Below are positions 12,416 to 22,820 of a stretch of 64,000 nt of DNA, piece after piece. The stretch is from Henricia sp. BOLD:AAB3569. Taxonomy: Eukaryota > Echinodermata > Asteroidea > Spinulosida > Echinasteridae. Made by a program: the position numbers and the translations under genes. Position 1 is the first letter of the stretch, and the number at the start of each line of letters is the position of its first letter. The DNA is taken from assembly GCA_037783545.1 (NCBI GenBank), contig JBBELK010000308.1, forward strand, positions 1,674,001 to 1,738,000, given 5' to 3'. The notes beneath the pieces are model-generated. The model did not search any database, was not told the origin of the DNA, and saw only the letters and a program-made list of their open reading frames with translations.

Positions 12416-12642
12416 ACATGCATATCAACCACTTAATCACATAATATCTTGCTTTCAGGCAGATATAATTATATTTAATGTACAATTTGTTAAAACACCG
12501 AACAAGGCATAACCGCAATGTAAGTTTGGTATTTTAATGACGAGTTCGACTTTTTCATGACGAGCGTTTCATAATTATTTTCATACAGGTACCGTATGTG
12601 TACAATGTATTGTCACCCAAAAAGGCCTTTTAAAATATCAGT

Positions 12643-12746
12643 GGCGGATCCAGCCTCATTAAAATACAGGAATACAAAGGAAAAGCGGGGGATACAGCCC
12701 CCTGAAATCCATTGTATTCCTGTATTTTAATGAGGCTGGATCCGCC
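12643..12746. repeat. Near-perfect palindrome, 35-bp arms
   Basis: The arms are ggcggatccagcctcattaa and onward, matched exactly by the inverse at the right, with about 34 bp of loop. Same family as the core of 6617-6877. Confidence 0.75.
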
Positions 12747-12997
12747 ATATGTACATGTAGGCCTACGTGAAATGAAGCTTCATATTTTGTAAGATTTCCA
12801 AAGGATGTTTTCGTTCGGTGTTGAGTTTATTTCCTGCGTTCACAACTTTGTGCACTTTTGTTAAGTACTGTTGTATTATTTAAAACCGTACACACGCGCA
12901 ACACATGCAATCACTCGATAGGCCTGGCCAATGTTATTGAAAAGCTTCACACAGAAAATATTATGTAGCTTGGGATGACAAAAAAACTGTAAGGGGC

Positions 12998-13076
12998 CTT
13001 ATCGGGATTCGAACCAGAGACCGCTGACTCACTGGGCAGATGCTCTACCAGCTGATCTACCGGTATAAATGAGGCA
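12998..13076 (-). mobile_element. tRNA-like SINE head
   Basis: Minus strand: tcagctggtagagcatctgc and ggttcgaatcccgataaggc, same family as 40182. Confidence 0.55.
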
Positions 13077-13090
13077 CAGCTAGTGGTACA

Positions 13091-13243
13091 GACCGTATCG
13101 AATACATGTACATGTAGCAGCCATTTCGTGGGGCACCTTTTGTTACTTAAACTGTTTAACAATGGAAGCATAATATGTGCAACCATGCATGTCATCAAGG
13201 AACAAAGAAACTGCCCCACGAAATGGCAGATATTCGATACGGT
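13091..13243. mobile_element. Palindromic MITE, GACCGTATCGAATAG family, copy 1
   Basis: About 150 bp, with inverted ends gaccgtatcgaat and arms containing gccatttcgtggggca. One of six copies in the window. Confidence 0.75.
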
Positions 13244-14044
13244 TTTTTCCTCGGTGTTACATGGGAGCGCAACCGGGCAATATCATAATATACATGTAGG
13301 CTTATTATTATTATTATTACTACGTATGTTCAATAAATTATGTGTGCGTACGAGCATTTTGGTGTACTTGAAACTACGCAGTATCCCTAAAAAGCTTAAT
13401 TTTACCGGTATATAATAATTAATGGTATTCTTTGTTGAAAAATCGTGATTAAAAAGCCAAATTTAACACGGCTGCATAAATTTTTTAAGAACCAGCAGAC
13501 TAAATTTTTAACAGGGCAGCCTGAATTTAGTCTTCGCCGGCCAAAATATAAACTGCCTTTTGATTAATTCAAACAATTCAAAGGCCCAGTCAGAGAATTT
13601 TCTTAACATCATCATGCTACGAAATCATTTATTATACTAGTTGTTTCACGTAAATTATAAAATACCTTGCAGCCATGCACCGCTTCCCAGAAAAAAAATA
13701 AGTGATGGATAGGATCTTCCATTTTAGGGATGTCAGTTAACTGTCAACATTTTTGCCTGAAATCTCAGGAACCCGAGTCCTGTAGGTAGGTAGGCAGATT
13801 CACCAAAATTCAAGTGTTCCAATCAAATATTTTTCGTGTTAAAAGGCTTTAAAACCCTTTAAAATGAGGAGTCTCTCTTTGCCAGAGCGTTCTAATCTTG
13901 GAAATAAAGTTTTCTTCAGTAAAATTTGACTCATTTTGATATACAAAATGATATACAAAAATTGTGGCTAAACCAAAAATCTTCAACTTTTGAGGGCCTC
14001 TAAAACAACACTTGGCATTTACTCATCACATTGTCTCGTACCCT
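13244..14044. other. AT-rich stretch, nothing recognised
   Basis: Contains a short (ATT)n at 13303-13320 and no supported gene. The neighbouring stretches 3051-3720, 7267-8089, 12416-12642 and 15255-15950 are likewise empty to my reading. Confidence 0.5.
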
Positions 14045-14570
14045 GACCTGCTGTGGATGCTCGCACATCAGGTCTGGGCACATGTGATGAAAGTTCATCG
14101 CTGATTGGTTGAATGCGATGCCCATTAGGGGCCGTCGTTGACAGTACGTACACTGCTATTGGCCATGTGATCAAAGTCGGGTGCCAAAGGATCATGCGAT
14201 ATGACGCGGCACAGCGCTATATACAACACAGCTACCGTACTAGACTCCGTCAGTGTTTCAAATGCTATGCGTAAATTGTCGCGATTGCATTTAACCGAGA
14301 TTGGGAGGGAATAAAGATGTGCCAGTTACTACATGTGTAAAATGTATGTGATGAAGAAGGTGTCATGTTTCGCACAAATACATACATACCATTTGGTGTG
14401 TGTGGCAGTATGAATGTGTGTGCAGCTTTCCAAGCTTTACCTGCGCGTGGTTTTGAATGAGCAAAAACCTTTGTGGGGGTCCCGCACCGAAATTCATTGC
14501 GGGCCTTAACTGATCAGCGATAAGCTCTCTTCGCCTGTGCCCAGACGAGCATCCACAGCAGGTCTAGGTA
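14045..14570. mobile_element. TIR element, CTGCTGTGGATGCTCG family
   Basis: gacctgctgtggatgctcg at the left and cgagcatccacagcaggtc at the right, 526 bp apart. Interior without ORF. Confidence 0.65.
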
Positions 14571-14954
14571 GTATTTATATCAGCCGTGCGCAGCACGCTG
14601 ATATATTGTGATCGTCCGATTTCTTTCTTTCTTTCTTCGGGCAAACGGTCACGTGACATCATACATCTGCTAATAACTGCCAAACGCCGTGGCCGATTTC
14701 AACCAGATTTGGACAGAGTCTTCCTTGACCGGAGTCCTATCTTGGGTGACCACCACGTGAGGTCAATGGTCACCTACTGGTCACTACTGGTCATTTTCTT
14801 CAAAAATATAAAATGCTTCTTCTTCCACAGTCTTGACCCAATTAATGTCAAATGTGGTCAGTAACATCTTTGAACCAAGCTACATATGGGTTGTTCACAG
14901 AATTTGGCCACCGGCTACCTAATGGTCAGTACGGGTCATTTTAGTAAGGGGCCG

Positions 14955-15254
14955 TAGACTGTACAGTAACGAGGAAACGCCGTATTGGGCATTTCGCTAG
15001 TGCAGAGGTAATTGCAATAGACTGTACAGTAATGAGGAAACGCCGTATTGAGCATTTCTGTACTGCAGCGCAGGGCCATAGACTGTACAGTAACGAGGAA
15101 ACGCCGTATTGAGCACTTCTGTACTGCAGCGCAGGGCCATAGACTGTACAGTAACAAGGAAACGCCGTATTGAGCACTTCGGTACTGCAGCGGTTAGGGC
15201 CATAGACTGTACAGTAACGAGGAAACGCCGTATTAAGCATTTCGGTACTGCAGA
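14955..15254. repeat. Tandem repeat, five units of 61-63 bp
   Basis: Units start tagactgtacagtaacgagg at 14955, 15018, 15079, 15140 and 15203. Each holds the palindrome actgtacagt and the word aacgccgtattgagca. Overlapping minus-strand ORFs here are a by-product of the repeat period. Confidence 0.92.
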
Positions 15255-15950
15255 AATGGGTCAAATTTGACGCATTTTCAATCCAATAGTGCATTGCAAA
15301 GGACGCCCTCTGTTGGTGAAAAATGATTTGCGATATGGTCTATGGATCAGCATCTTGATTTCCAGTCAAATAATTCCCCAACCTTCTGCAGCAGTGTTCA
15401 AAGGTCAGAAAAACCTTTCATAAAAGCTATTTCAGGCTGATATTCGTGCATCGTGAAGCACATAAGCTCTAGTACTCACACTGAAATCAGTCAACTACCA
15501 AAAAAGTAGTCTGTATCTGTTTGGTACTGCACAAATCGGCTCGTGCCTACATGTATCAACAAGCAGGTCATTGTAAACTCTGACATCCCTACTACTATTT
15601 TATTTACATGGAAGTTTTCAAACCATTCTCAAACTAGGTACAGCACACCTAGAAATTTTCGAATGCCTATTTCTTCTTAAAATGCGTGCTACTCACTCTA
15701 ATTATCGTCTTGCTGGATTCCCTACTTGTCTTTCGTATCTCGGTAGTCAACAACGAAGAAAGAACAACGTCCAAATGAAATTTTTCGCTCAAAACGTCCG
15801 ATCTCGACCAAATCTTGGGAAGATCTGCTTTGCACGTTTCTTATGCGTCAAATCCATTAACTCGAGTGCACCAGCGCGTGTTATTTATTAGACCGGTTCC
15901 CGTATTCCAACTCGTCGTTGAACCAACTCAACCATTGTACCAATTGTGGG

Positions 15951-16319
15951 GTGTTATGGCCGAGCGGTCTAGTGCGTCGAACTCAAGTTCCTGCCAGTAC
16001 TAGAATGTGGGTTCGATTCCGGGCCGCGACAGGTTGTGGCACTTGTGCTCTTGAGAAAGGCACTTAATCACACTTTCTCCATCCTTCGGAAGGGATGTAA
16101 AGCCGTTGGTCCAGTGTGTTAGGTAAGGTAACGCACTTTAAAGATCCCAGAGCATTTCTTCGTGAAGAGAAGGGGAGGGATTCCCCGGTGCCTCAGGCCA
16201 TATCTAATTCATCATGGGTTTCCTCACGCTTGCCGCGCGAGCGACAGTGCAATGGGCACTTTTGAGGAATCCTTGGTTTCAGTACCAGAAATTAATAATA
16301 ATAATAATAATAATAATTC
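15951..16319 (+). mobile_element. tRNA-Leu/Ser-like SINE with (AAT)n tail
   Basis: gtgttatggccgagcggtct and gggttcgattccgggcc, body cacttaatcacac and agatcccagagcatttcttc, tail of eight AAT units. It shows the uninterrupted form of the copy at 25908. Confidence 0.85.
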
Positions 16320-16569
16320 AACCATTTACCAACTCGTCCGTTGTGCATTGAGTACACACAGCAGTTGAGTTGGTTCAAGTCGAGTTGGTAATAGTAAACG
16401 GTCGAGTTAGTCACGGTGACCAAATGATTGAAATGTTTAGGTCTGGAAACCAGACAAGGGCAGTGCGCCACCTGACGTCCACGAAGGGTTACTCTGCATT
16501 ATAATAAAAATGATGACAAGACCTACATGTAGCTTGTTCTTTATTACTAAAAAGGGTCGGGTAGGAAAC

Positions 16570-16860
16570 AAATTTGTATGGGCGGTCGGGTTGGCGTAGT
16601 GGTTCTTTCCTTGCCTTTCACCTCTGGCGTCCCGGGTTCGAATCCGGGGCTTGTATGTGGATTGGGTTTGCAGTCCCTACTTGACCGTGTGGGTTTCCCC
16701 TGGGGCATTTCTCTGGGGGTTTTCCTCCCACTTCTAAAACTGCAACTTCTTCTTCATCATCTCAAGTTGATAATATAGTATAATTAAAGCTAAAACCGTA
16801 CAGTTGATGGCACAAAAGGGCCTTAGTTGCCGAAGATGCCATAAAATAAACAACAACAAC
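16570..16860 (+). mobile_element. tRNA-derived SINE (TATGTGGATTGGGTT body)
   Basis: ggttggcgtagtggttcttt and cccgggttcgaatccggggc form the tRNA-like head. The body contains gtatgtggattgggtttgca. It ends in caacaacaacaa. Confidence 0.8.
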
Positions 16861-17031
16861 AAATTTGTATTTTACAGTTTACAGCAACACAGGTTTGGTA
16901 ACATGGAATGATACCGTAGCTTACACAAAATTATACAGTGTATCCATGGTGTAACAACCCATCTCCACCACAAACCAGCCTTCTATTGCGTAGTTTGATG
17001 GTTTGACCATGTTGACAGAAGATTCAAAATA

Positions 17032-17315
17032 CAGTAAATTCTCATTATAGCGCTCTTCATGGGACCGAAATAATCTGAGCTTTATATCCAGAAAGCGCTA
17101 TAACCAATGCATACACAATCATGACACTGCAGAGAATAATGGCTGGGACTGTGATACCCTGTTTACACCGAAATTAATCCCGAGGGACTTGAGTGATTTA
17201 CGAACAAAAATTTGTCAAAATGGCATTTCCTCAGGAGTTGGTCGGCAAGATCTTAAGTTCCTCCTATGTTACTTGTCAGAAGGTCGTAAGTTAGTCCTGA
17301 ACACTCGCAATAACT

Positions 17316-17349
<34 letters not shown>

Positions 17350-17616
17350 GAATCGCCATCGCTCGGCCATCGCTCGGCATCGCTCGGCACAAGTTCCCCG
17401 ACCGTATGGAACAGTTCAAAACGGTCGGGAAACTTTCTCGGTCGCCCCCTTGACAAAATTTTCATGACCACTCACGAGTCCAAGAAATACAGAATTTCAC
17501 AACTCGTAAGTCGACCCTAACTTGGTCGTGCTTCGGTGTAAACATAGCATTAGAAAAAAGAGCTTTATATCAAGAAGAGCTTTATGTCAGGGGGGTGTTA
17601 TAACGAGAGTTTACTG
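17032..17616. mobile_element. Pogo-like TIR element, 585 bp, TA target duplication
   Basis: The left end is CAGTAAATTCTCATTATAG and the inverted right end CAGTAAACTCTCGTTATAAC, each flanked by TA (17030-17031, 17617-17618). The interior includes a run of 32 G (17317-17348) and no transposase ORF. Confidence 0.75.
17317..17348 (+). repeat. Poly-G run of 32
   Basis: An uninterrupted G homopolymer lies inside the pogo-like element. A shorter run of 13 G is at 47781-47793. Length is likely polymorphic or error-prone in sequencing. Confidence 0.9.
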
Positions 17617-18539
17617 TATTTCCACAATAACTGAAAATCGTCCACTCGTAACCGATAACACAATCACTCAGCCCACATCTTCATTGTTCTCACACCCCAA
17701 AACCCCAAATAGCAAATTTGTAGATGACTTACCGAAAAGTTGCACGTATATTTTATGTAGATCGTGGAGTGTTTCCCAGCAAGCCAGCCATAGACTGCCA
17801 GAATTAATGTTGCATGCACCTGGCTTCAGCGTGTGTACCTTTTCATGCTTTCTGGGGCTTTTGTTGGCCGAACAACAAATGAACACAATGCATCAAACAA
17901 TGGCCTTTTTGTCCCGATCGTTACCAGTTCAATCGTCAGTTACTGGGCATGGTTGCTTGGGGTTGGGTGTCGGTCAAAAAATCACAATGGTCAAAGCATG
18001 CAGTGTACGTGAACGTGGAAATTGTGCGGGCGCACTGTATCAGACATGACTGATGAGGCCGCTGTCATGGCTGTCTGGCCGTTGTACACGCAGACTGTCG
18101 ATTGGGAGTATACTGCACGTATGGCGCTCACTTTCAAATGACACAGACGCATACATACGAGTGCAAATTGGAAGGCAAAAAGCAACAAAAACGACACTTT
18201 ATTATAGGCGTTTTTAGACCCGCTAGTTCAGTTCCTCGTCATTAATACCGACTAGTACTAGTAGTAGGCCTACCAAAAGTTTGAAAATTGGGCAGTAGTT
18301 GGGATGGGATCAACCAATTTACCAAACGACGACCCAGTACCCACAGGAAGAAACAGCTTGGTTGCTTTTCCAAAAGTAAAAAAAGCTAGTTTATACGGAC
18401 ATTAGCACTTGTACTATAGTCTTTCTCCAATTATTATCTCATCACATAGGCTGAAATTTTAAAAATTTGACATGACAGAGTGGCCCAAAAATACGCGACT
18501 TTTAGTTTCAGACAACAAATTTCGGGCGGGCGCCTTCAG
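17617..18539 (-). other. Stretch with a possible minus-strand first exon
   Basis: Mostly unrecognised. On the minus strand an open frame (17886 leftward, MFICCSANKSPRKHEKVHTL) runs into acttttcg followed by gtaagtc at about 17736, a good donor. I find no matching downstream exon to the left, so a gene cannot be claimed. The long plus-strand ORF 17522-18049 starts inside a transposon and has no family match. Confidence 0.2.
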
Positions 18540-19570
18540 CTCGATACATGTGCTAATATTGCGCCCTCTGTTGGCGCAATAGCTGGTGTCTCAGCTCCTC
18601 GGGCTCAAATACAGTGAAACCTGCTATTAAGGCCACCTTAATAAACAGGCCACCTGCATATAGTGGCCACCCACCTTTGGTCCCAAATGCCATGTGTATA
18701 ATGCTTAAGAAACCTCTATAAAGAGGCCACCTCTTTATAGTGGCCAGTTTTTTATGGTCCCGAGGGTGGCCACTATAGACAAGTTTCACTGTAGATAGTA
18801 CCTCGATATCTTTATACAGTCATCTCTCCCATCCCTCAGACTCTTGCTCTTTCCATCTGAGGGTCCCCTTCGTAACTTTAGTACCATTAATAAAGCTCAT
18901 CGCTACCACGTCGAGCTCGTCATGGCCACTGGGCCTGGGGGAGCTCAGACACGTTCGATAGCTATCTTGGCAGCTTCCGCGTCTTCCATAAAAGAGGATG
19001 GTCTCGTCTTTACTCCTCAAATTAAAGAGTTCTACTCTTTGTTCTCTTACAGCCTGCCTGAAATATAATACAGGAGGATATATACTGAACAGTATGTACT
19101 GTCAATTGCATTCTCTAGCTAGTTGATGTTTTATACAGCACTGGCAAAGAAGTCCCGAGCGGTTGTAAAAACGATCTTTCAATTATTTCGTCAGATCTAT
19201 AGTTTCGTCGCCATTTTGTAACACGCGCAAAAGAAATCTACTTTCAGATGTTTATTCAAAAACTGATACTTGCCTCGTCCCTGCTCAACTACTCAAACCT
19301 GATTGTACGATGTACGTGTCGTCCACGGAGTCCAGATAAACATGACTGGACCTTGTATCCAAGATCCACCATACTGCAGGAACGACAGTGGAGCTAGCAT
19401 TTCAAATCTTTTGAAAGTGGCTTGCCACAGGACAATAATCTAGGAAACCGAGCACAGTGCAAAAGAAAAGGAGATAGCATCTCTTAAAAGTGGGACAAGG
19501 GCTTGGGGGGTCAGTCACCTCCAACAAGGATGACGACTTTTGCCTCACTTTGAGACGGTATAGGCCAACA
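18540..19570. repeat. 1,031-bp direct repeat, copy 1
   Basis: This sequence recurs at 21297-22327 with only two differences that I could see (t/c at 18704 and c/t near 19189), offset 2,757 bp. It contains a TA-flanked pogo-like MITE (18612-18791). Both copies contain an identical short ORF (18844-19068) whose product I do not recognise. The ends are not clean TG...CA, so an LTR assignment is uncertain. Confidence 0.9.
18612..18791. mobile_element. Pogo/Tigger-like MITE with TA target duplication (copy 1)
   Basis: The ends are CAGTGAAACCTGCTATTAAG and, inverted, CAGTGAAACTTGTCTATAG, flanked by TA on both sides (18610-18611 and 18792-18793). The interior repeats words of the type GGCCACCTCTTTATAGTGG. 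No transposase is encoded. Confidence 0.8.
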
Positions 19571-21296
19571 TCATTATAAACACGTTAAAAGCCGGCGGGT
19601 CCCGTAGAGCATATACCGCGAATGCAACTAAACTTTACCTAATCTGACGTCAAACATTTCGCGGCGAACAGTCACGCAAGTTGAAAACTTTCTGCAAATT
19701 CGCGGCGTGGCGCAAAATCCTCACCGTGGCACGTGCGTCAAATTCGCGTTCGCTTTTGCGTTGCGCATTTGGTTGGACGCATTTATAGACCCAGACTGCA
19801 CTGCGGGGCAATTTGACTGGTGAATTTTCAGAGTGTGGGAAAGCATTCGTATCTCTCGGAGTATGAGCGTTATACGAATGCAGATGACGTCCTTGTAATC
19901 ATCATTTTTCGTCCGTGAATCGAGCTAAATTTCTTTATAGAATCCATGGTGGTTAGTAGGCCTATACTGCAAGTATTGCTTTCATCGCATCTAGTATCTT
20001 TTTAGTGGGATAGGATCTGTTTGGAGTCCTCATCTCCCCGAGGTAAGGATTTGCCGTGCGCGTGTCAGCCTGTGGTTGAGGGAAGCTCCGACCTTTCAAA
20101 ATCATATGATTCCTGGATAGTTGTCTGGCCTGCGACCAGGGTTGGCTTCCAGACTTTTGGAGCACAGAAACCATTTTGAAGCCTATCTGATCTCCTGACT
20201 GCTTCCCCAGCCAGCAAGTCAAGGTGGGTCCCCATTATTGTGATGGGTGTCGGGTGTCTTGTACGTGGCCGTGGGCTTAGTCGGGCTATGGATTATATGC
20301 CGATGTGGGTATGATGTGACAACTGACAACTGACCCTATTGTATAGGTGGGCATTGTGAAATTATGGCTTAGGAGGACCGGACCCTTGTGGGATTAGTAT
20401 GAATGGGTTTTTAAAAAGGGCTTCCTCGGCTCAGTGCATCCCGAGAGCTCAGGGTTCTGAACGCCTGCCACAATACCACACGGTCAGTAGGTAAGCCTGA
20501 GGTATAAAGTCGCTATGATGAGCCTCCTGGTTCATAGGCTACTGCCGATGTTCATTCCCATTTTCTATGCAACTGGGAACTTTGCTATATACTCAGCTCC
20601 TGGATGGGATGCTGTGTTCAAAAGGAGGGTGGAAAATGTATTGATTTTGCATGTGCAGCGTCGCTGCTTGGTTGGTCAATATGTATGACGGTTCCGTGCA
20701 AGGAGCGAATATCTCCATCTAAAGTATGAAGTATCATGAACTAATTTGCCGCGATAGCCCAGTCTGAGCAAGTTCGGGTGGACGTGGATGACTACTGTTG
20801 TAGGATCAGGACCTTAGTCACTATATATGTCATCCGAACGCTACTGATCTACTGTCAGTATGACCTAACGGGGAATCAGGGTAGCGGTTCTTTCCCGCCT
20901 TCCACATGCACAAAATAATGTAGCCCTCGGTTCGAATCCCGTCCGGGTCAGTATGTGGATTGGGTTCTCAGTCCCCCTGCCCGATTCTGGTTCCGTGGGT
21001 TTTCCCCCATAACACGTTATGGGGTTTTCATCACACCTCTGAAACTGAGAATTTCTTTCTGTTCTCTCGCACTTCGTGGCCGAGTTGAAGAAGGCTCCTA
21101 TAGGTGGCTACAGGGCAACGACTTAAATCGGCTAATCAGCAACCATGGTCGATTTGTCGCAAATGCCAAATCTATCGCGACTTAGCTTGACGAACCTGCA
21201 GTTTGTCACGTTCGTACGTTTTCCACAGGATCGGCGAGTTGCGATGGCTTTGGGTAGGGCCTCGATCACAAATCTTTGTGAAATCGATTAGGCCTA
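19571..21296. other. 1.7-kb segment between the two 1,031-bp direct repeats
   Basis: If the direct repeats are LTRs this would be the internal region, but I find no gag, protease, RT or integrase motif and no clear primer-binding site or polypurine tract. It contains a SINE (about 20865-21100). The rest is unrecognised. It could equally be part of a 2.76-kb tandem duplication whose second unit is truncated. Confidence 0.6.
20865..21100 (+). mobile_element. tRNA-derived SINE (TATGTGGATTGGGTT body), between the direct repeats
   Basis: agggtagcggttctttcccg and ggttcgaatcccgtccgggt, then gtatgtggattgggttctca. Confidence 0.75.
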
Positions 21297-22327
21297 CTCG
21301 ATACATGTGCTAATATTGCGCCCTCTGTTGGCGCAATAGCTGGTGTCTCAGCTCCTCGGGCTCAAATACAGTGAAACCTGCTATTAAGGCCACCTTAATA
21401 AACAGGCCACCTGCATATAGTGGCCACCCACCTTTGGTCCCAAATGCCATGTGTATAATGCCTAAGAAACCTCTATAAAGAGGCCACCTCTTTATAGTGG
21501 CCAGTTTTTTATGGTCCCGAGGGTGGCCACTATAGACAAGTTTCACTGTAGATAGTACCTCGATATCTTTATACAGTCATCTCTCCCATCCCTCAGACTC
21601 TTGCTCTTTCCATCTGAGGGTCCCCTTCGTAACTTTAGTACCATTAATAAAGCTCATCGCTACCACGTCGAGCTCGTCATGGCCACTGGGCCTGGGGGAG
21701 CTCAGACACGTTCGATAGCTATCTTGGCAGCTTCCGCGTCTTCCATAAAAGAGGATGGTCTCGTCTTTACTCCTCAAATTAAAGAGTTCTACTCTTTGTT
21801 CTCTTACAGCCTGCCTGAAATATAATACAGGAGGATATATACTGAACAGTATGTACTGTCAATTGCATTCTCTAGCTAGTTGATGTTTTATACAGCACTG
21901 GCAAAGAAGTCCCGAGCGGTTGTAAAAACGATCTTTCAATTATTTTGTCAGATCTATAGTTTCGTCGCCATTTTGTAACACGCGCAAAAGAAATCTACTT
22001 TCAGATGTTTATTCAAAAACTGATACTTGCCTCGTCCCTGCTCAACTACTCAAACCTGATTGTACGATGTACGTGTCGTCCACGGAGTCCAGATAAACAT
22101 GACTGGACCTTGTATCCAAGATCCACCATACTGCAGGAACGACAGTGGAGCTAGCATTTCAAATCTTTTGAAAGTGGCTTGCCACAGGACAATAATCTAG
22201 GAAACCGAGCACAGTGCAAAAGAAAAGGAGATAGCATCTCTTAAAAGTGGGACAAGGGCTTGGGGGGTCAGTCACCTCCAACAAGGATGACGACTTTTGC
22301 CTCACTTTGAGACGGTATAGGCCAACA
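21297..22327. repeat. 1,031-bp direct repeat, copy 2
   Basis: Near-identical second copy of 18540-19570 in the same orientation. It starts at ctcgatacatgtg and ends at taggccaaca, where the two copies diverge abruptly. The pogo-like MITE inside it (21369-21548) has the same TIRs and TA flanks, so the MITE was present before the duplication. Confidence 0.9.
21369..21548. mobile_element. Pogo/Tigger-like MITE with TA target duplication (copy 2)
   Basis: Same element as 18612-18791, carried within the second 1,031-bp repeat with the same TA flanks. Confidence 0.8.
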
Positions 22328-22820
22328 ACGGGGTTCATACGAAAGCAGCAGCCTATGGTCTAGATTGATCAGTGAGGTGATCTCTAGCTCTTGTGAGGTC
22401 GTATCGTATTAACCGAAATTCAAGCACGCTAGGCCTACATATAGGCCCTATAGGCCTATACTGAGCTGTGGCGCGGCATGGTTTGCGCATCAGCCGGCTA
22501 TTGGAAGTCAAAGTGTGACGTGCGTTATACTATGGCAGTCGGCTCTAAAAAATATTGACCTGTCGGCTGAAGAACCATTTCAAATGCACTAGGGCTAGGA
22601 GCACGCTGCACGCTTTAGTAAATTTTAGTGTGGAGCCGTTGCCCAGGCAACTAACAAAAGGAAACCGCGTTCCACGGCCGGCGGCATCTCAATGGAGGGC
22701 GCTTCACTAGCCCATTCCTGCTACTTTAGGAGCCGTTGATGTTGTTCACCGTTTGTGTTGTCCTTTTGGGCTCCATGGGCTTCTTTTGCCACATTCCACA
22801 TGTTCCAGCATTTTTCAGAC
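22328..22820 (+). other. 5' flank and probable promoter/5'UTR of the M16 gene
   Basis: This stretch lies between the second 1,031-bp repeat and the M16 start codon. It is GC-richer toward the gene (for example ccacggccggcggc near 22675). I see no convincing TATA box and no coding exon. The transcription start cannot be placed from sequence alone. Confidence 0.35.

Noticed and set aside
14936-15294. Three overlapping minus-strand ORFs with repeated Cys/Tyr words
   Set aside because: They are produced by the 61-63-bp tandem repeat and have no independent support as proteins.
17522-18049. 175-codon plus-strand ORF as a gene
   Set aside because: It begins inside the pogo-like element, has no family match and no splice context; composition looks random.
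18540-22327. Confident LTR retrotransposon call
   Set aside because: The repeats lack TG...CA ends and no target duplication, PBS, PPT or coding remnant was seen.
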